Assembly (NCBI GenBank): GCA_030430165.1
Contig: JAUIGL010000004.1
Span: forward strand, 112,612-176,611
Direction: 5' to 3'
DNA: 64,000 nt
DNA from: a bacterium
GTDB lineage: Bacteria > Desulfobacterota > Binatia > HRBIN30 > CADEER01
Shown piece after piece: positions 8,407-19,787 of the stretch. Numbering within the stretch: the first letter of the stretch is position 1; every line of letters begins with the position of its first letter. The translations under genes were made by a program, and so were the position numbers. The notes under the pieces are model-generated. The model worked only from the letters and a program-made list of their open reading frames with translations. It ran no database searches and was not told the DNA's origin.

Positions 8407-9342
8407 ATGGACCTCTCCGTCGTCATCCCGATCTTCAACGAGCGCGACAACATCCGGCCGCTGCACGCGGAGGTCATCGGCGCTCTCGACGACGGCAAGC
8501 GCAGCTTCGAGGTGATCTACGTCGACGACGGCAGCAGCGACGGCAGCTTTGCCGAGCTCGAGGCAGTCGCGGCCGCCGATGCGCGTGTCCGCGTGATCAA
8601 GCTCAGCCGCAACTTCGGGCAGACGGCGGCGATGGCCGCTGGGATCTCGCACAGCACCGGCGAAGACGTCGCGCTGCTCGACGGCGATCGCCAGAACGAT
8701 CCCGCCGACATCCCGCAGATGATCGCCAAGCGGGCCGAAGGCTACGATCTGGTGGCGGGGTGGCGCTGGCAGCGGCGCGACGCCTGGCTCTCGCGCAAGC
8801 TGCCGTCGATGATCGCCAACCGTTTCATCGGCCTCAGCACCGGCGTCAAGCTGCACGACTACGGCTGCACGCTGAAGGTCCTGCGCGGCGATCTGGCGCG
8901 TTCGCTGCGCCTCTACGGCGAGATGCACCGGTTCATTCCGGTGCTGGTCGACGATCTCGGCGGACGCATCGTCGAGATGCAGGTTCACCACCGGCCGCGC
9001 ACCGCAGGCGAATCGAAGTACGGCATCTCGCGCACCGTGCGGGTGATTCTCGACCTGGCGACGGTCAAGTTTCTATCGAGCTATGCCACTCGGCCGATCC
9101 ACGTTTTCGGTGTGGTCGGCATGGTGTCGACGTTCACCGGCCTGCTGATCGTCGGCTGGATGGGGGCGGTTCGCATCTACACCGGCAATCCGATCGGCGA
9201 TCGGCCGATCGTGCTGCTCGGCATCTTGCTGACGATCATGGGGCTGCAGTTCGTCACCATGGGGTTGCTCGGCGAGTTGCTGGTGCGCACCTACCATGAA
9301 TCGCAGGGGAAACCGGTCTACCGGGTCGAAAAGGTTTTGTGA
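8407..9342 (+). CDS. Polyprenyl-phosphate glycosyltransferase, GT2 (GtrB/ArnC/DPM1-like)
   Basis: A 311-residue GT2 enzyme of the dolichyl/undecaprenyl-phosphate sugar transferase type. MDLSVVIPIFNERDNIRPLH and YVDDGSSDGSF form the nucleotide-binding half. LLDGDRQNDPADIPQM is the DxD-like metal site, and YGCTLKVLRGDLARSLRLYG with ELYGEMHRFIPVL-type sequence marks this subgroup. Two C-terminal membrane helices (FGVVGMVSTFTGLLIVGWMG and IVLLGILLTIMGLQFVTMG) anchor it. It probably loads a sugar onto undecaprenyl phosphate for transfer outside the membrane. With ugd and the decarboxylase downstream the donor could be a UDP-uronate or UDP-pentose, which is inference. Confidence 0.87.
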   Translation: MDLSVVIPIFNERDNIRPLHAEVIGALDDGKRSFEVIYVDDGSSDGSFAELEAVAAADARVRVIKLSRNFGQTAAMAAGISHSTGEDVALLDGDRQNDPADIPQMIAKRAEGYDLVAGWRWQRRDAWLSRKLPSMIANRFIGLSTGVKLHDYGCTLKVLRGDLARSLRLYGEMHRFIPVLVDDLGGRIVEMQVHHRPRTAGESKYGISRTVRVILDLATVKFLSSYATRPIHVFGVVGMVSTFTGLLIVGWMGAVRIYTGNPIGDRPIVLLGILLTIMGLQFVTMGLLGELLVRTYHESQGKPVYRVEKVL

Positions 9343-9484
9343 CCCGTTGGGCCGGCGGCGGATGTCGGATGCGGGCACGATGCATCCGGCTGCGCCAACG
9401 GCGAGCGCCGAACGCAATCCGGTCGAACCGATGCCGGCTGTGTTTCGCGTATTGCCGCAAGGGGTTTCTTAAGGAGGACTCAAC

Positions 9485-10801
9485 TTGAAAATCTGTGTCG
9501 TAGGAACTGGGTATGTCGGCTTGGTGGCCGGCACTTGTTTCGCCGAGAGCGGCAACGACGTGATCTGCGTCGACGTCGACGAGAAGAAGGTGGCGGCGCT
9601 CTGTGCCGGCGAGGTGCCGATCTACGAGCCGGGCCTGGAAGAGCTGATCCGGCGCAACGTCGAGCACGGCCGGCTCCATTTCCAGACCGACCTCGCCGAT
9701 GCGGTGCGCCGGTCGTCGATCTGTTTCATCGCCGTCGGCACTCCGGAGGGAGCCGACGGGCACGCCGACCTGAGCGCCGTGATGGCGGTCGCCAAGGGGA
9801 TCGGCGAGTCGATGGACGGGTACCGGGTGGTGGTCGACAAGAGCACCGTGCCGGTCGGCACCGCCGCAAAGGTGGAGGCCGTCATCCGCTCGTGCACCGA
9901 CCACGAGTTCGACGTCGTGTCCAACCCGGAGTTTCTCAAGGAAGGCGCCGCGATCGGCGACTTCCAGAAGCCCGACCGGGTGATCATCGGCTGTCGCTCG
10001 GAACGCGCCGGCAAGCTGATGGAGGAGCTCTACGCTCCATTCGTTCGCACCGGAAAGCCGATCCTGAGAATGTCGCCGGAGAGCGCCGAGATGGCCAAGT
10101 ACGCGGCCAACGCGATGCTCGCCGCCCGTATTTCTTTGATGAATGAAATCGCCAATTTGTGCGAGGCCACCGGAAGTGACGTCGAGGACGTCCGACGCGG
10201 TGTCGGACTCGACCAGCGAATCGGCCCGGCCTTTCTCTTTCCCGGGGTCGGCTACGGCGGGTCGTGCTTCCCGAAGGACGTGACGGCGCTGATCCAGGTC
10301 GCCGACCTTTACGCGCAGCCGGCGCAGATCCTGCGCTCGGTCGACGAGGTCAACGATCGCCAGAAGGGCTGGCTGTTCGAGAAGTTCAAGGAGAACTTGA
10401 ACGGCGAGCTCGGCGGCCGGCGGGCCGCCGTCTGGGGCCTGTCGTTCAAGCCGCGCACCGACGACATGCGCGAGGCGCCGTCGGTGGTCCTGATCAACGC
10501 CCTCCTCGAGGCGGGGGTGGCCGTCGCCGCCCACGATCCGGTGGCGATCCCGGTGGCGCGGCGGATTTTCGGCGACCGCATCGAGTACCACGACAAACCG
10601 TACCGGGCGCTCGAAGGCGCCGACTGCCTGATCATCGTGACCGAATGGCAGGAGTTCAAGCAGCCCGACTTCGAACGGATCAAGGGCCTGCTCGGCACCC
10701 CGCTCGTCATCGACGGTCGCAACCTATACGACCGAGAGACGATGGGCGACTTGGGTTTTCGTTACGTGGCGGTCGGACGCCAACCGGTGGGCGAGGTCTG
10801 A
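9485..10801 (+). CDS. ugd: UDP-glucose 6-dehydrogenase
   Basis: A 438-residue UDP-glucose/GDP-mannose dehydrogenase family enzyme, with TTG start 6 bases after AAGGAGGA, the strongest Shine-Dalgarno in this stretch. It oxidises UDP-glucose to UDP-glucuronate with two NAD+. The NAD site is [20 protein letters not shown]. The catalytic cysteine lies in [16 protein letters not shown]. The linker [19 protein letters not shown] and the C-terminal domain ([17 protein letters not shown]) are complete. The decarboxylase-like SDR 4 bases downstream would use its product. Confidence 0.95.
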   Translation: MKICVVGTGYVGLVAGTCFAESGNDVICVDVDEKKVAALCAGEVPIYEPGLEELIRRNVEHGRLHFQTDLADAVRRSSICFIAVGTPEGADGHADLSAVMAVAKGIGESMDGYRVVVDKSTVPVGTAAKVEAVIRSCTDHEFDVVSNPEFLKEGAAIGDFQKPDRVIIGCRSERAGKLMEELYAPFVRTGKPILRMSPESAEMAKYAANAMLAARISLMNEIANLCEATGSDVEDVRRGVGLDQRIGPAFLFPGVGYGGSCFPKDVTALIQVADLYAQPAQILRSVDEVNDRQKGWLFEKFKENLNGELGGRRAAVWGLSFKPRTDDMREAPSVVLINALLEAGVAVAAHDPVAIPVARRIFGDRIEYHDKPYRALEGADCLIIVTEWQEFKQPDFERIKGLLGTPLVIDGRNLYDRETMGDLGFRYVAVGRQPVGEV

Positions 10802-10805
10802 GCCG

Positions 10806-11773
10806 ATGGGAAGGATTCTGATCACCGGCGGCGCCGGATTCATCGGATCGCACCTGGCGGACCGCTTGCTCGACGAGGGGCACGAGGTGATTGCCCTCGA
10901 CAACCTGTCGACCGGTCACCCGCGCAACATCGCGCACCTGATCGGCAACGAGCGCTTCCGCTTCCTCAAGTACGACGTCACCGATTACATCCACGTCGAG
11001 GGCCCGCTCGAGACCATCTTCCATCTCGCGTCGCTGCCGAGCCCGGTCGACTACCTGCGCATGCCGATCCCGACGCTCAAGGTCGGCGCCCTGGGAACGC
11101 ACAAGGCGCTCGGGCTGGCGCGCGCCAAGGGCGCGTCGTTTCTCCTGGCGTCGACCTCGGAAGTGTACGGGGACCCGGAGATCCATCCGCAGCCGGAGGA
11201 CTACTGGGGCAACGTCAACCCGGTCGGCCCGCGCGGCGTCTACGACGAGTCGAAGCGCTTCGCCGAGGCGATGACGATGGCCTACCGGCGCGCCCACAAC
11301 ATGTCGACGCACATCTGTCGCATCTTCAATACGTACGGCCCGCGCATGCGCGCCGACGACGGACGGGTGGTCACCAACTTCGTCGCCCAGGCTCTGCGCG
11401 GTGACTCGCTGACCGTCTACGACGACGGCTCGCGCACGCGCAGCTTCTGTTTCGTTTCGGACCTGGTCGACGGAATGATGCGCTTGGTGAAGTCGGGCTA
11501 CCACGAGCCGGTCAACCTGGGGAATCCGACCGAGATGTCGATCATCGATTTCGCCCGCCGCGTCGTCGAGCTGTCGGACTCGGACTCGAAGATCGACTTC
11601 GTCAAGCCGGAAGACGAGCGCACCAAGGACGATCCCAAGACGCGCCAGCCCGACATCCGCAAGGCGCGCCAGCTCCTCGGCTGGGAGCCGACGGTCGATC
11701 TCGACGACGGTTTGGGCCAGACCATCGACTACTTCCGCGAGTTGTTCGCCGCGCAGCAAGGGGGCGAGACCAC

Positions 11774-11777
<4 letters not shown>
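10806..11777 (+). CDS. UDP-glucuronate decarboxylase-like SDR (UDP-xylose synthase type)
   Basis: A 323-residue extended SDR with [19 protein letters not shown], the catalytic [14 protein letters not shown] and [11 protein letters not shown] (YxxxK), and [20 protein letters not shown]. The Glu in STSEVYGDP and the RMRxxDGRVV segment are typical of UXS enzymes, which convert UDP-glucuronate to UDP-xylose through a 4-keto intermediate. Directly downstream of ugd, it completes UDP-glucose to UDP-xylose. It lacks the N-terminal membrane anchor of eukaryotic UXS, as in other bacterial forms. The stop overlaps the TTG of lepA. A UDP-sugar epimerase is the main alternative. Confidence 0.88.
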
Positions 11778-13594
<1,817 letters not shown>

Positions 13595-13609
13595 TCGGGC
13601 GGTCGCTCG

Positions 13610-14176
13610 ATGTCGAGGTACGTCAACTCGGTCGCGGCGGCGGTACTGCTGGCGGTCCTGCTGCGCGGCTGCATGGTCCAGGGGTTCAAGGTGCCCTCGG
13701 GATCGATGCTGCCGACCCTGCTGATCGGCGACTACATTTTCGCCTCGCGCATCGAGTACGGCATCGCTGCCCCCCTGATCGACGCCTGGATCTGGCGTTG
13801 GGGTACGCCGCAGCCCGGCGACGTCGTCGTCCTGGCGCGCCGCGGCGAGCCGGGGCGGCTGTACGTCAAGCGGGTAGTCGGGGTGGCCGGAGAGATTCTC
13901 GAGGCGCGCGACGGCGCGCTGTCGGCCGACGGCCGCCCGCGGCGGGTGCTGCCGGAGTGGGTGGCGCCCGGCCAGCTCGAGGATTTCGGGCCCGTGCGGG
14001 TACCGCCGGGCCACGTTTTTGTGCTAGGAGACAACCGAGATCAAAGCATCGATAGCCGAAATTGGGGCCCAGTCGAGACGGCAGGCATCAAAGGGCGGGT
14101 TTTTCTCATCTATTGGTCTCAGAGAAAGAGTGGCGGCGGAGTGCGCTGGGAGCGCCTCGGTTCCTGGGTTCAATGA
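13610..14176 (+). CDS. lepB: Signal peptidase I
   Basis: A 188-residue S26-family peptidase that cleaves Sec and Tat signal peptides on the outer face of the cytoplasmic membrane. An N-terminal membrane segment (VAAAVLLAVLLRGCMV) leads to the catalytic Ser32 in VPSGSMLPTLLIGD. The general-base lysine is in LYVKRVVGVAGE. Box E (FVLGDNRDQSIDSRNWGPV) is intact. It has only one clear N-terminal transmembrane segment, as in many Gram-positive and deltaproteobacterial forms. The gene lies directly before a secreted FG-GAP protein, a likely substrate. Confidence 0.96.
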   Translation: MSRYVNSVAAAVLLAVLLRGCMVQGFKVPSGSMLPTLLIGDYIFASRIEYGIAAPLIDAWIWRWGTPQPGDVVVLARRGEPGRLYVKRVVGVAGEILEARDGALSADGRPRRVLPEWVAPGQLEDFGPVRVPPGHVFVLGDNRDQSIDSRNWGPVETAGIKGRVFLIYWSQRKSGGGVRWERLGSWVQ

Positions 14177-14195
14177 AGTTCGTGGAGGGGTGGCG

Positions 14196-16718
14196 ATGGT
14201 CCATCGAGTTCTGATCTTGTCGGCGAGCGCAGCTGCGTTCGCGCTTCTACTAGCGGCGACCGCGGTCGCAGACAGCGGCATCTTTCGCTCGGCGCCGCTG
14301 TCCCAGATCGGCAGCCGGCCGACCGCCCTGCAGGTGGGAGACGTCGACGGCGACGACAATCTGGACGTGGTCGTCACCAGCACCGGCGGCGACAATCGCA
14401 TCCTCGTCGGCGTCGGCCGCGGCAACGCGACCTTCGGCGCCTTTCCTCCGGGAATCAACGTCGGCACTCTGCCCGGCGAGCTGACCCTGGCCGACCTGAA
14501 CGACGATGACATCGGCGACCTGGCGGTCGCCAACACCAACGACGGGACGGTGACGATTCTGCTCGGGCTGGGCACTCGGCCCGCCTTTTTCGGGAGCCCG
14601 GGGGCGCCGATCCAGGTCGGCGGCGCGCCGGTCGAGATCGCCGCAGGCGACCTCAACGGCGACAACGCTCTCGACCTGGTGACCGCCAACGAGGAAGTGG
14701 AAGGCTCCGAGGGCACCTTGTCGGTGTTGCTCGGTTTCGGTGACGGCGGCTTTGGCCGGGTCGACCAGGACCCGGGCGAAGACGGTGTGAACGACCTTCC
14801 GGGACAGCTCGGCACGGCGCACGTGCAGATTGCCGACGTCGACGGCGATACGGTGAACGACATCATCGCCCTCAACCGGGGATCGGAGACGCTGTCGGTC
14901 TTCTCGGGCAACGGCGACGGCACCTTCGGCGCGCCGATGGTGCAGAGTCTGCCCAACGTGCAGCACTTCTTTCTCGCCGACCTGAACGACGACGGCGACC
15001 TCGATCTGGTCGGTGCGCTCACCAACCTCGACCGCGTCGAAGCCCGCCTCGGCAATGGCAACGGTAGTTTCGGTGGTCCGACTTCGTACCGGGTCGGTAG
15101 CGCGCCGATCCGCGTCGCGGTGGAGGACGTCACCGACGACGGAATCCCCGACCTGATCGCCGCCAACGCGCGCAGCCAGGACGTCTCGATCCTCAACGGG
15201 ATCGGCGACGGTAGCTTCCAGCTGGCGCGCACCTACATCGCCGACGCCGAACCGCGCCGGCTCGCCTTCGGCGACTTCAACGAAGACGGGCGGACCGATG
15301 TCGCGGTCGTTTCCGAGGGCGCGAGCGGCGCCACGGTGGCGGTTCTGCGGGCCCTTCCGAACGGCGAATTCATGGCGTCCGAAGACCTCGCGGCCGACGG
15401 CAAGCCGACCGAGTTGGCGTCGGGTGACGTCGACGGCAACGGCTACCCGGATGTGGTCGGTGTGACCGAGGTCGGCATTCTCTTCATCTTTCCGTCGACC
15501 GGCAGCGCCGGCCTGGGCGAGCGCATCGACGTTCCGATCGGCGGCCGGACCCGCGCCGTCGCGCTGGGCGACTTCAACCGCGACGCCCGGCTCGACGCGG
15601 TGGTGTCGGATATCGATGGCGACGAGGTGGTCGTCTTGCGCGGGCAGCCGGACGGAACTCTCCGCATCGTGCAGCGGCTCGACAGCGGCATGGAGCCGGC
15701 GCCGGTGGTGTTCGGCGACTTCAACCAGGACGGGCGGCTCGACATCGCCACGGCGCTGGTCGAGGAGAGCGAGCTGTCGGTGTTCCTGCAGAACAGCAGC
15801 GGCAACTTCGGCACGTCGGTGCGCTCGCCGGTGACTCTCACCGGTCTGCGCGCGACTCCGATCGACATGAAAGTGATCGATGCCGACTGCGACGGCAACG
15901 ACGACCTGGTGACCGCCAACAACGCCATCGACACGGTGTCGGTGCTCACCAGCAACGGCAACGGCTCGTTCACCCTGGAGCAGGAGCTCAACCCGGGCCT
16001 GGTCGGCGAGCTGCCGGACGCGATCGTGGTTTCCGACTACGACTCGGACGGTCGCCAGGACATCGCGGTGAGCAACTCGCGTTCGTCCGGCCTCGGCCGT
16101 TCGGTGCGCTTTTTCTACGGCGGTTGCGACGGCACGCTCGAGCCCGGGGACGAGGGCAACAACTTGTCGGCGGGCTTGCTGGTGACGGCGATGACCGGAC
16201 GCGATTTCAGCGGCGACCAGATCATGGACCTCGGCATGGTGAACCAGACGGCCAACGTCGCCCGGGTCTTTCTCGGCCGCGGCACCGATGGAATGGGCGA
16301 CGGGCGGTTCAGCGGGCGCTCCAGCGACACGGTGAGCCGCATGCCGGAATCGATCACGGCGGCGGATTACGACGGCGACGGGCGGTACGACATGGTCGTC
16401 GGCAATACCGACGCCAGCGCCAACAACATCACCTGGCTGCCGAACTGCGCGCGTGACCCGGGCTGTGACATCTTCGGGATCAACGACCCCGACGGTGTTG
16501 CGGCGAGCCGTGCCGACGCCAACGACGACGGGTTCTTTTCCGCCGCCGATTTCGCCGCGATTGCGGGAGAGATCCGCGACGGCGACGGCAATCAGGTGGA
16601 AGACGTCGAGATGGGCACCTTCGCCGGGCTGCCCGGCGCCGACGCCAACGGCGACGGCATCGTCGACGCCCAGGACACCCGGGCTCTGGCGCGGCGCATC
16701 TTTTCGGGGGAGGGATGA
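14196..16718 (+). CDS. Secreted FG-GAP/VCBS repeat protein with dockerin-like C-terminus (paralogue 1)
   Basis: About 840 residues from ATG 14196, chosen because it follows GGAGGGG and gives a clean Sec signal peptide (VLILSASAAAFALLLAATAV with cleavage near AVADSG). The body is a chain of beta-propeller FG-GAP/VCBS repeats with calcium-type loops such as DVDGDDNLDVV, DLNGDNALDLV and DFNEDGRTDVAV every 45-60 residues. The last 75 residues have two DxNxDG segments (DANDDGFFSAADFAAIAGEI and DANGDGIVDAQDTRALARRI) that resemble a type I dockerin. It is probably extracellular or surface-bound and calcium-stabilised. Partner and ligand are unknown. The stop overlaps the YqeY gene; a paralogue follows. 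Confidence 0.85.
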   Translation: MVHRVLILSASAAAFALLLAATAVADSGIFRSAPLSQIGSRPTALQVGDVDGDDNLDVVVTSTGGDNRILVGVGRGNATFGAFPPGINVGTLPGELTLADLNDDDIGDLAVANTNDGTVTILLGLGTRPAFFGSPGAPIQVGGAPVEIAAGDLNGDNALDLVTANEEVEGSEGTLSVLLGFGDGGFGRVDQDPGEDGVNDLPGQLGTAHVQIADVDGDTVNDIIALNRGSETLSVFSGNGDGTFGAPMVQSLPNVQHFFLADLNDDGDLDLVGALTNLDRVEARLGNGNGSFGGPTSYRVGSAPIRVAVEDVTDDGIPDLIAANARSQDVSILNGIGDGSFQLARTYIADAEPRRLAFGDFNEDGRTDVAVVSEGASGATVAVLRALPNGEFMASEDLAADGKPTELASGDVDGNGYPDVVGVTEVGILFIFPSTGSAGLGERIDVPIGGRTRAVALGDFNRDARLDAVVSDIDGDEVVVLRGQPDGTLRIVQRLDSGMEPAPVVFGDFNQDGRLDIATALVEESELSVFLQNSSGNFGTSVRSPVTLTGLRATPIDMKVIDADCDGNDDLVTANNAIDTVSVLTSNGNGSFTLEQELNPGLVGELPDAIVVSDYDSDGRQDIAVSNSRSSGLGRSVRFFYGGCDGTLEPGDEGNNLSAGLLVTAMTGRDFSGDQIMDLGMVNQTANVARVFLGRGTDGMGDGRFSGRSSDTVSRMPESITAADYDGDGRYDMVVGNTDASANNITWLPNCARDPGCDIFGINDPDGVAASRADANDDGFFSAADFAAIAGEIRDGDGNQVEDVEMGTFAGLPGADANGDGIVDAQDTRALARRIFSGEG

Positions 16719-17146
16719 CCGAGGAGTCGCTGCAAAAGGATCTCCAGGACGCGATTCGGGCGCGTGACCAGCGGCGTGCGGACATCCTCCGCGGAGTGAT
16801 CACCGCGGCGAAGAACCTGAAGGTCGAGAAGCGGGTCGACTCGTTGCCTGAGACCGACTTGGTGTCGATCATCCGCAAGGAAGCGAAGAAGCGGACCGAC
16901 ATCATCGACTTTGCCACCAAGGGCGGACGCGACGAGATCGCCGCCGAGGCCAAGCAGGAGCAAGCGATCCTCGAGGCCTACCTGCCGTCGCAGCTGTCGG
17001 CCGAGGAGCTCGCCGAGGTGGTCGACAAGCTCGCCGCCGAGCTCGGCACCAAGGAGATCGGTCCGCTGATGGGTGCGCTCAAGCAACGCTACTCCGGCCG
17101 CTTCGACGGCAAGCAGGCGAGCAGTCTGATCCGCGCGCTGAGCTGA
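16715..17146 (+). CDS. yqeY: GatB/YqeY domain protein
   Basis: A 143-residue YqeY-type protein, related to the C-terminal tRNA-binding domain of GatB but without its amidotransferase core. Recognisable features are LQKDLQDAIRARDQRRADILR, the IRKEAKKRTDIIDFATKGGR segment, QEQAILEAYLPSQLSAEEL and the terminal LKQRYSGRFDGKQASSLIRAL helix. Its cellular role is not settled; it may bind tRNA. The ATG overlaps the stop of the first FG-GAP gene and the second FG-GAP gene starts 8 bases after it, so this cytoplasmic housekeeping gene sits inside an operon for secreted proteins. Confidence 0.92.
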   Translation: MTEESLQKDLQDAIRARDQRRADILRGVITAAKNLKVEKRVDSLPETDLVSIIRKEAKKRTDIIDFATKGGRDEIAAEAKQEQAILEAYLPSQLSAEELAEVVDKLAAELGTKEIGPLMGALKQRYSGRFDGKQASSLIRALS

Positions 17147-17153
17147 GCGGGCA

Positions 17154-19625
17154 ATGGGCCGTAGCTGGGTCGCCGGACTGTTCTTCGCCCTCTACGCGGC
17201 GTCGGCAGTCGCCCAGAGCGGCCTCTACCGCGCGCCCAGCGGCGGTCGTCTCGGAGGCGCGGCGCACCAGCTGCGCGTGTTCGACGCCGACGCCGACGGC
17301 ACCGAGGAAGGAATCGTCGCCGCCGTCGACGGGATCTTCGTCGTTTCCGCCGATACCGCGGGAACGCTCGCCGCGCCGGTACGGCTGGCGCTCGGTGGAG
17401 AGGTCACCGGGATCGCTGATGGTTTGATCGACGCCGACGGGCTGGTCGACCTGGTTGCGGTGGTGGTCGAGGGCGAGGAGTTGTTGTTTCTTCCGGGAAC
17501 CGGGACCCGCGCGCTGACCGACAACCCCGTGGGCCCCGGCTCGACGCGTTACTTCGGGGTGCCGGAGGTAGGGGTCGATCTCGGCGCGGTGCCGCTGGCG
17601 GTGGCCCTGGCACGGCTCGACGGCGACGAGCATCTCGACGCCGTGGTGTCGCTGCAGGGCGTCGTCGACAGCGAGCCCGGACGCGTCGTCATTCTTCTCG
17701 GCGACGGCAACGGGGCGTTTGTTCGCCAGCCGCAAGAGCTCGACGTCGGCGTCGGCGTAGGCTCGTTGGCGGTCGCCGACCTCGACCGCGACCAGGTGGC
17801 GGATTTGGTTGCTCTCGAGATCGCCGATAGCAGCTTGCGCGTATTTCTCGGCGCCGGCGACGGTACCTTCGCGGCGGGCGAGCGCTTCGCGCTGGCGGCG
17901 CCGCCGCTGGCGATGACCGTGGCGGAGCTGGATGGAACGCCGGGGCCGGAGCTCGCCGTCGCCAGCAACCAGAGCGCCGGTGTCGACTTGTTCGACTTCG
18001 ACGCCAGCGGCCGCCCGAGCCTCTTCGAGCAGGTGACGACCGGTAGCGGAGCCGCCGCTGTCGCGGTTGCCGAGCTCGACGGCGATGCGATCGACGAGCT
18101 CGTCGTCGCCAACCGCCGCAGCCAGGATGTGGCGGTCGTCGACCATGACGGGGATACTTCGGTGGTCGATCGTTACGTGGTCGGCGACGAGCCGGTGCTG
18201 ATCGCGCCGATCGTGCTGGCGGCCGAAGCTGCGCCGGGTTTTCTCGCGATCGTCGGCGGCCAGGCATCGTCGGATGCGCGGCTGGTGCGCCCCCGGGGGA
18301 TGCGCTTTCAGGCGGCCGAGAATCTCGCATTTCCCGACCTGAGCGACGTCGCTTTGGGCGACGTCGACGAGGATGGTGACGTCGACATCGTCGTCGTCGG
18401 CGGTAGCGAGCTGGCGGTGCTCGCTCGCACCCCCGGCGGCGGCTTTAGCGAAGTCGCATCGACCTCGTTCGCCGCCGCTGCGGCGCGGGTGGTCGTGTGG
18501 CCGCTTGCTGATGGCGGCGTCCGGCTCGCGGTCAGCCTGCCAGAGCTCGGCGAGGTCGCGGTGTTGCGCGCCGCCGGCGCCGGCTTCTCGCGCGAGGCGG
18601 GACACTCGGTCGGCTTTGCGCCGCAGGAGCTCGCCGTCGGTGACTACAACGGCGACGGCTCGGCCGACCTCGCCGTCGGCGGCGCCGCTGCCGGCGAGCT
18701 GGCGGCGATCTGGCGCTCTTCGGCCGGCCAGATGGTGACCCTCCCGTCGAGCCTGGCGCTCGGACAGATACGGCGCATGCGGGCGCTCGACGCCGACTGC
18801 GACGGCGCCGACGACCTGGCAGTAGTCGAGACCGAACCGGGCAGGGTCTCGGTGCTGCGGGGCGCGAATGTGGTCGACCAACCGTTTTCGCTGCTCCAGG
18901 TGCTGGAAGCCGCCAACACCGTGGTGGCCTCGGTGGTTGCCGCCGACTTCGACGCCGACGGTCGCGACGATCTGTTGGTGGGCAGCGACTTCGCGACCGA
19001 CGGTCGCACCCTGCGATTCTTTCGCGGCGCTTGCCCGGGCGCGTTCGTCGCCGCGCCGTTCCTGCGCAACCTCGCCGCCGGCCAGGCGGTGTTGTCGCTG
19101 GCGACGATCGATCTCGACGGCGACGCACTGGTCGACGTTGTCGCCGCCAATGCCGCCGACAACGCCGCCCGCACGTTCGTCGGCAGCTCGATCGACGGCG
19201 ACGGCTTTCCCATCTTTCTGTCGCGGCCGACCGACGACGCCAGCCGGCGGCCCGAGCGCCTGACCGTCGGCGACGTCGACGGCGACGGCCTCTACGACAT
19301 CGCCGCGGCCAACCTCGATGTCAACGGAGAGGCGGTTACGCTGCTCTACAACTGCAGCGCCGAAGCCGATTGCGACCCTTTCCGTCCGTCCTCCGGCGTC
19401 GCCCACACCCGCGGCGACGGCAACCGCGACGGCATCCTGTCGGCCGCCGACTACATTCCGCTGGCCGGCGAGCTGGCAGACGGCGACGGACGACGAGTCG
19501 ACGACGCAGTCCGCCTCGGCCTCGCCAATGAACCCGACGTGGACGTCAATGGCGACGCCAGGGTGGATCGCCAGGACGCGCGCGGCTTGGCGGCGCGGAT
19601 CTTTGGCGCCCAATCCGAGCCTTAG
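17154..19625 (+). CDS. Secreted FG-GAP/VCBS repeat protein with dockerin-like C-terminus (paralogue 2)
   Basis: An 823-residue protein with the same plan as the gene at 14196. A signal peptide (GRSWVAGLFFALYAASAVAQ) is followed by SGLYRAPSGGR, mirroring SGIFRSAPLSQ in the paralogue. A long array of FG-GAP repeats follows (DLDRDQVADLVAL, DVDEDGDVDIVVVG, DYNGDGSADLAVGG, DVDGDGLYDIAAAN). The C-terminus again has two dockerin-like calcium loops (DGNRDGILSAADYIPLAGEL and DVNGDARVDRQDARGLAARI). It is more diverged, with fewer complete calcium loops in the middle third. An old tandem duplication around yqeY is the simplest explanation. Role unknown; adhesion or carbohydrate binding would fit the fold. 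Confidence 0.84.
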   Translation: MGRSWVAGLFFALYAASAVAQSGLYRAPSGGRLGGAAHQLRVFDADADGTEEGIVAAVDGIFVVSADTAGTLAAPVRLALGGEVTGIADGLIDADGLVDLVAVVVEGEELLFLPGTGTRALTDNPVGPGSTRYFGVPEVGVDLGAVPLAVALARLDGDEHLDAVVSLQGVVDSEPGRVVILLGDGNGAFVRQPQELDVGVGVGSLAVADLDRDQVADLVALEIADSSLRVFLGAGDGTFAAGERFALAAPPLAMTVAELDGTPGPELAVASNQSAGVDLFDFDASGRPSLFEQVTTGSGAAAVAVAELDGDAIDELVVANRRSQDVAVVDHDGDTSVVDRYVVGDEPVLIAPIVLAAEAAPGFLAIVGGQASSDARLVRPRGMRFQAAENLAFPDLSDVALGDVDEDGDVDIVVVGGSELAVLARTPGGGFSEVASTSFAAAAARVVVWPLADGGVRLAVSLPELGEVAVLRAAGAGFSREAGHSVGFAPQELAVGDYNGDGSADLAVGGAAAGELAAIWRSSAGQMVTLPSSLALGQIRRMRALDADCDGADDLAVVETEPGRVSVLRGANVVDQPFSLLQVLEAANTVVASVVAADFDADGRDDLLVGSDFATDGRTLRFFRGACPGAFVAAPFLRNLAAGQAVLSLATIDLDGDALVDVVAANAADNAARTFVGSSIDGDGFPIFLSRPTDDASRRPERLTVGDVDGDGLYDIAAANLDVNGEAVTLLYNCSAEADCDPFRPSSGVAHTRGDGNRDGILSAADYIPLAGELADGDGRRVDDAVRLGLANEPDVDVNGDARVDRQDARGLAARIFGAQSEP

Positions 19626-19636
19626 GTGGTTATGGC

Positions 19637-19776
19637 GGGATCTGGGAGCTGGGATTCGGGATCTGGGGGTGGTTGGCTTGCTTCGGGGCACGGCTCCCCC
19701 CAGCCTCAGCCTGCAGCCCCAGCCTCTAGCCTTCTGTAATAGGCATCATGGGTCTTGGGCCCTGGGTCTCGGGTCT
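19637..19776. repeat. Intergenic GATCTGGG-type low-complexity repeat
   Basis: The spacer between the second FG-GAP gene and the convergent aminotransferase contains GGGATCTGGGAGCTGGGA at 19637 with a second GGGATCTGGGGG nearby, a CCCCAGCCTCAGCC-like stretch of opposite skew, and GGGTCTTGGGCCCTGGG at 19748. Similar G-rich strings occur at 42527, 46486, 50126, 52277 and 52581. No gene is seen here. Confidence 0.7.
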
Positions 19777-19787
19777 CGCCCTTCAGG

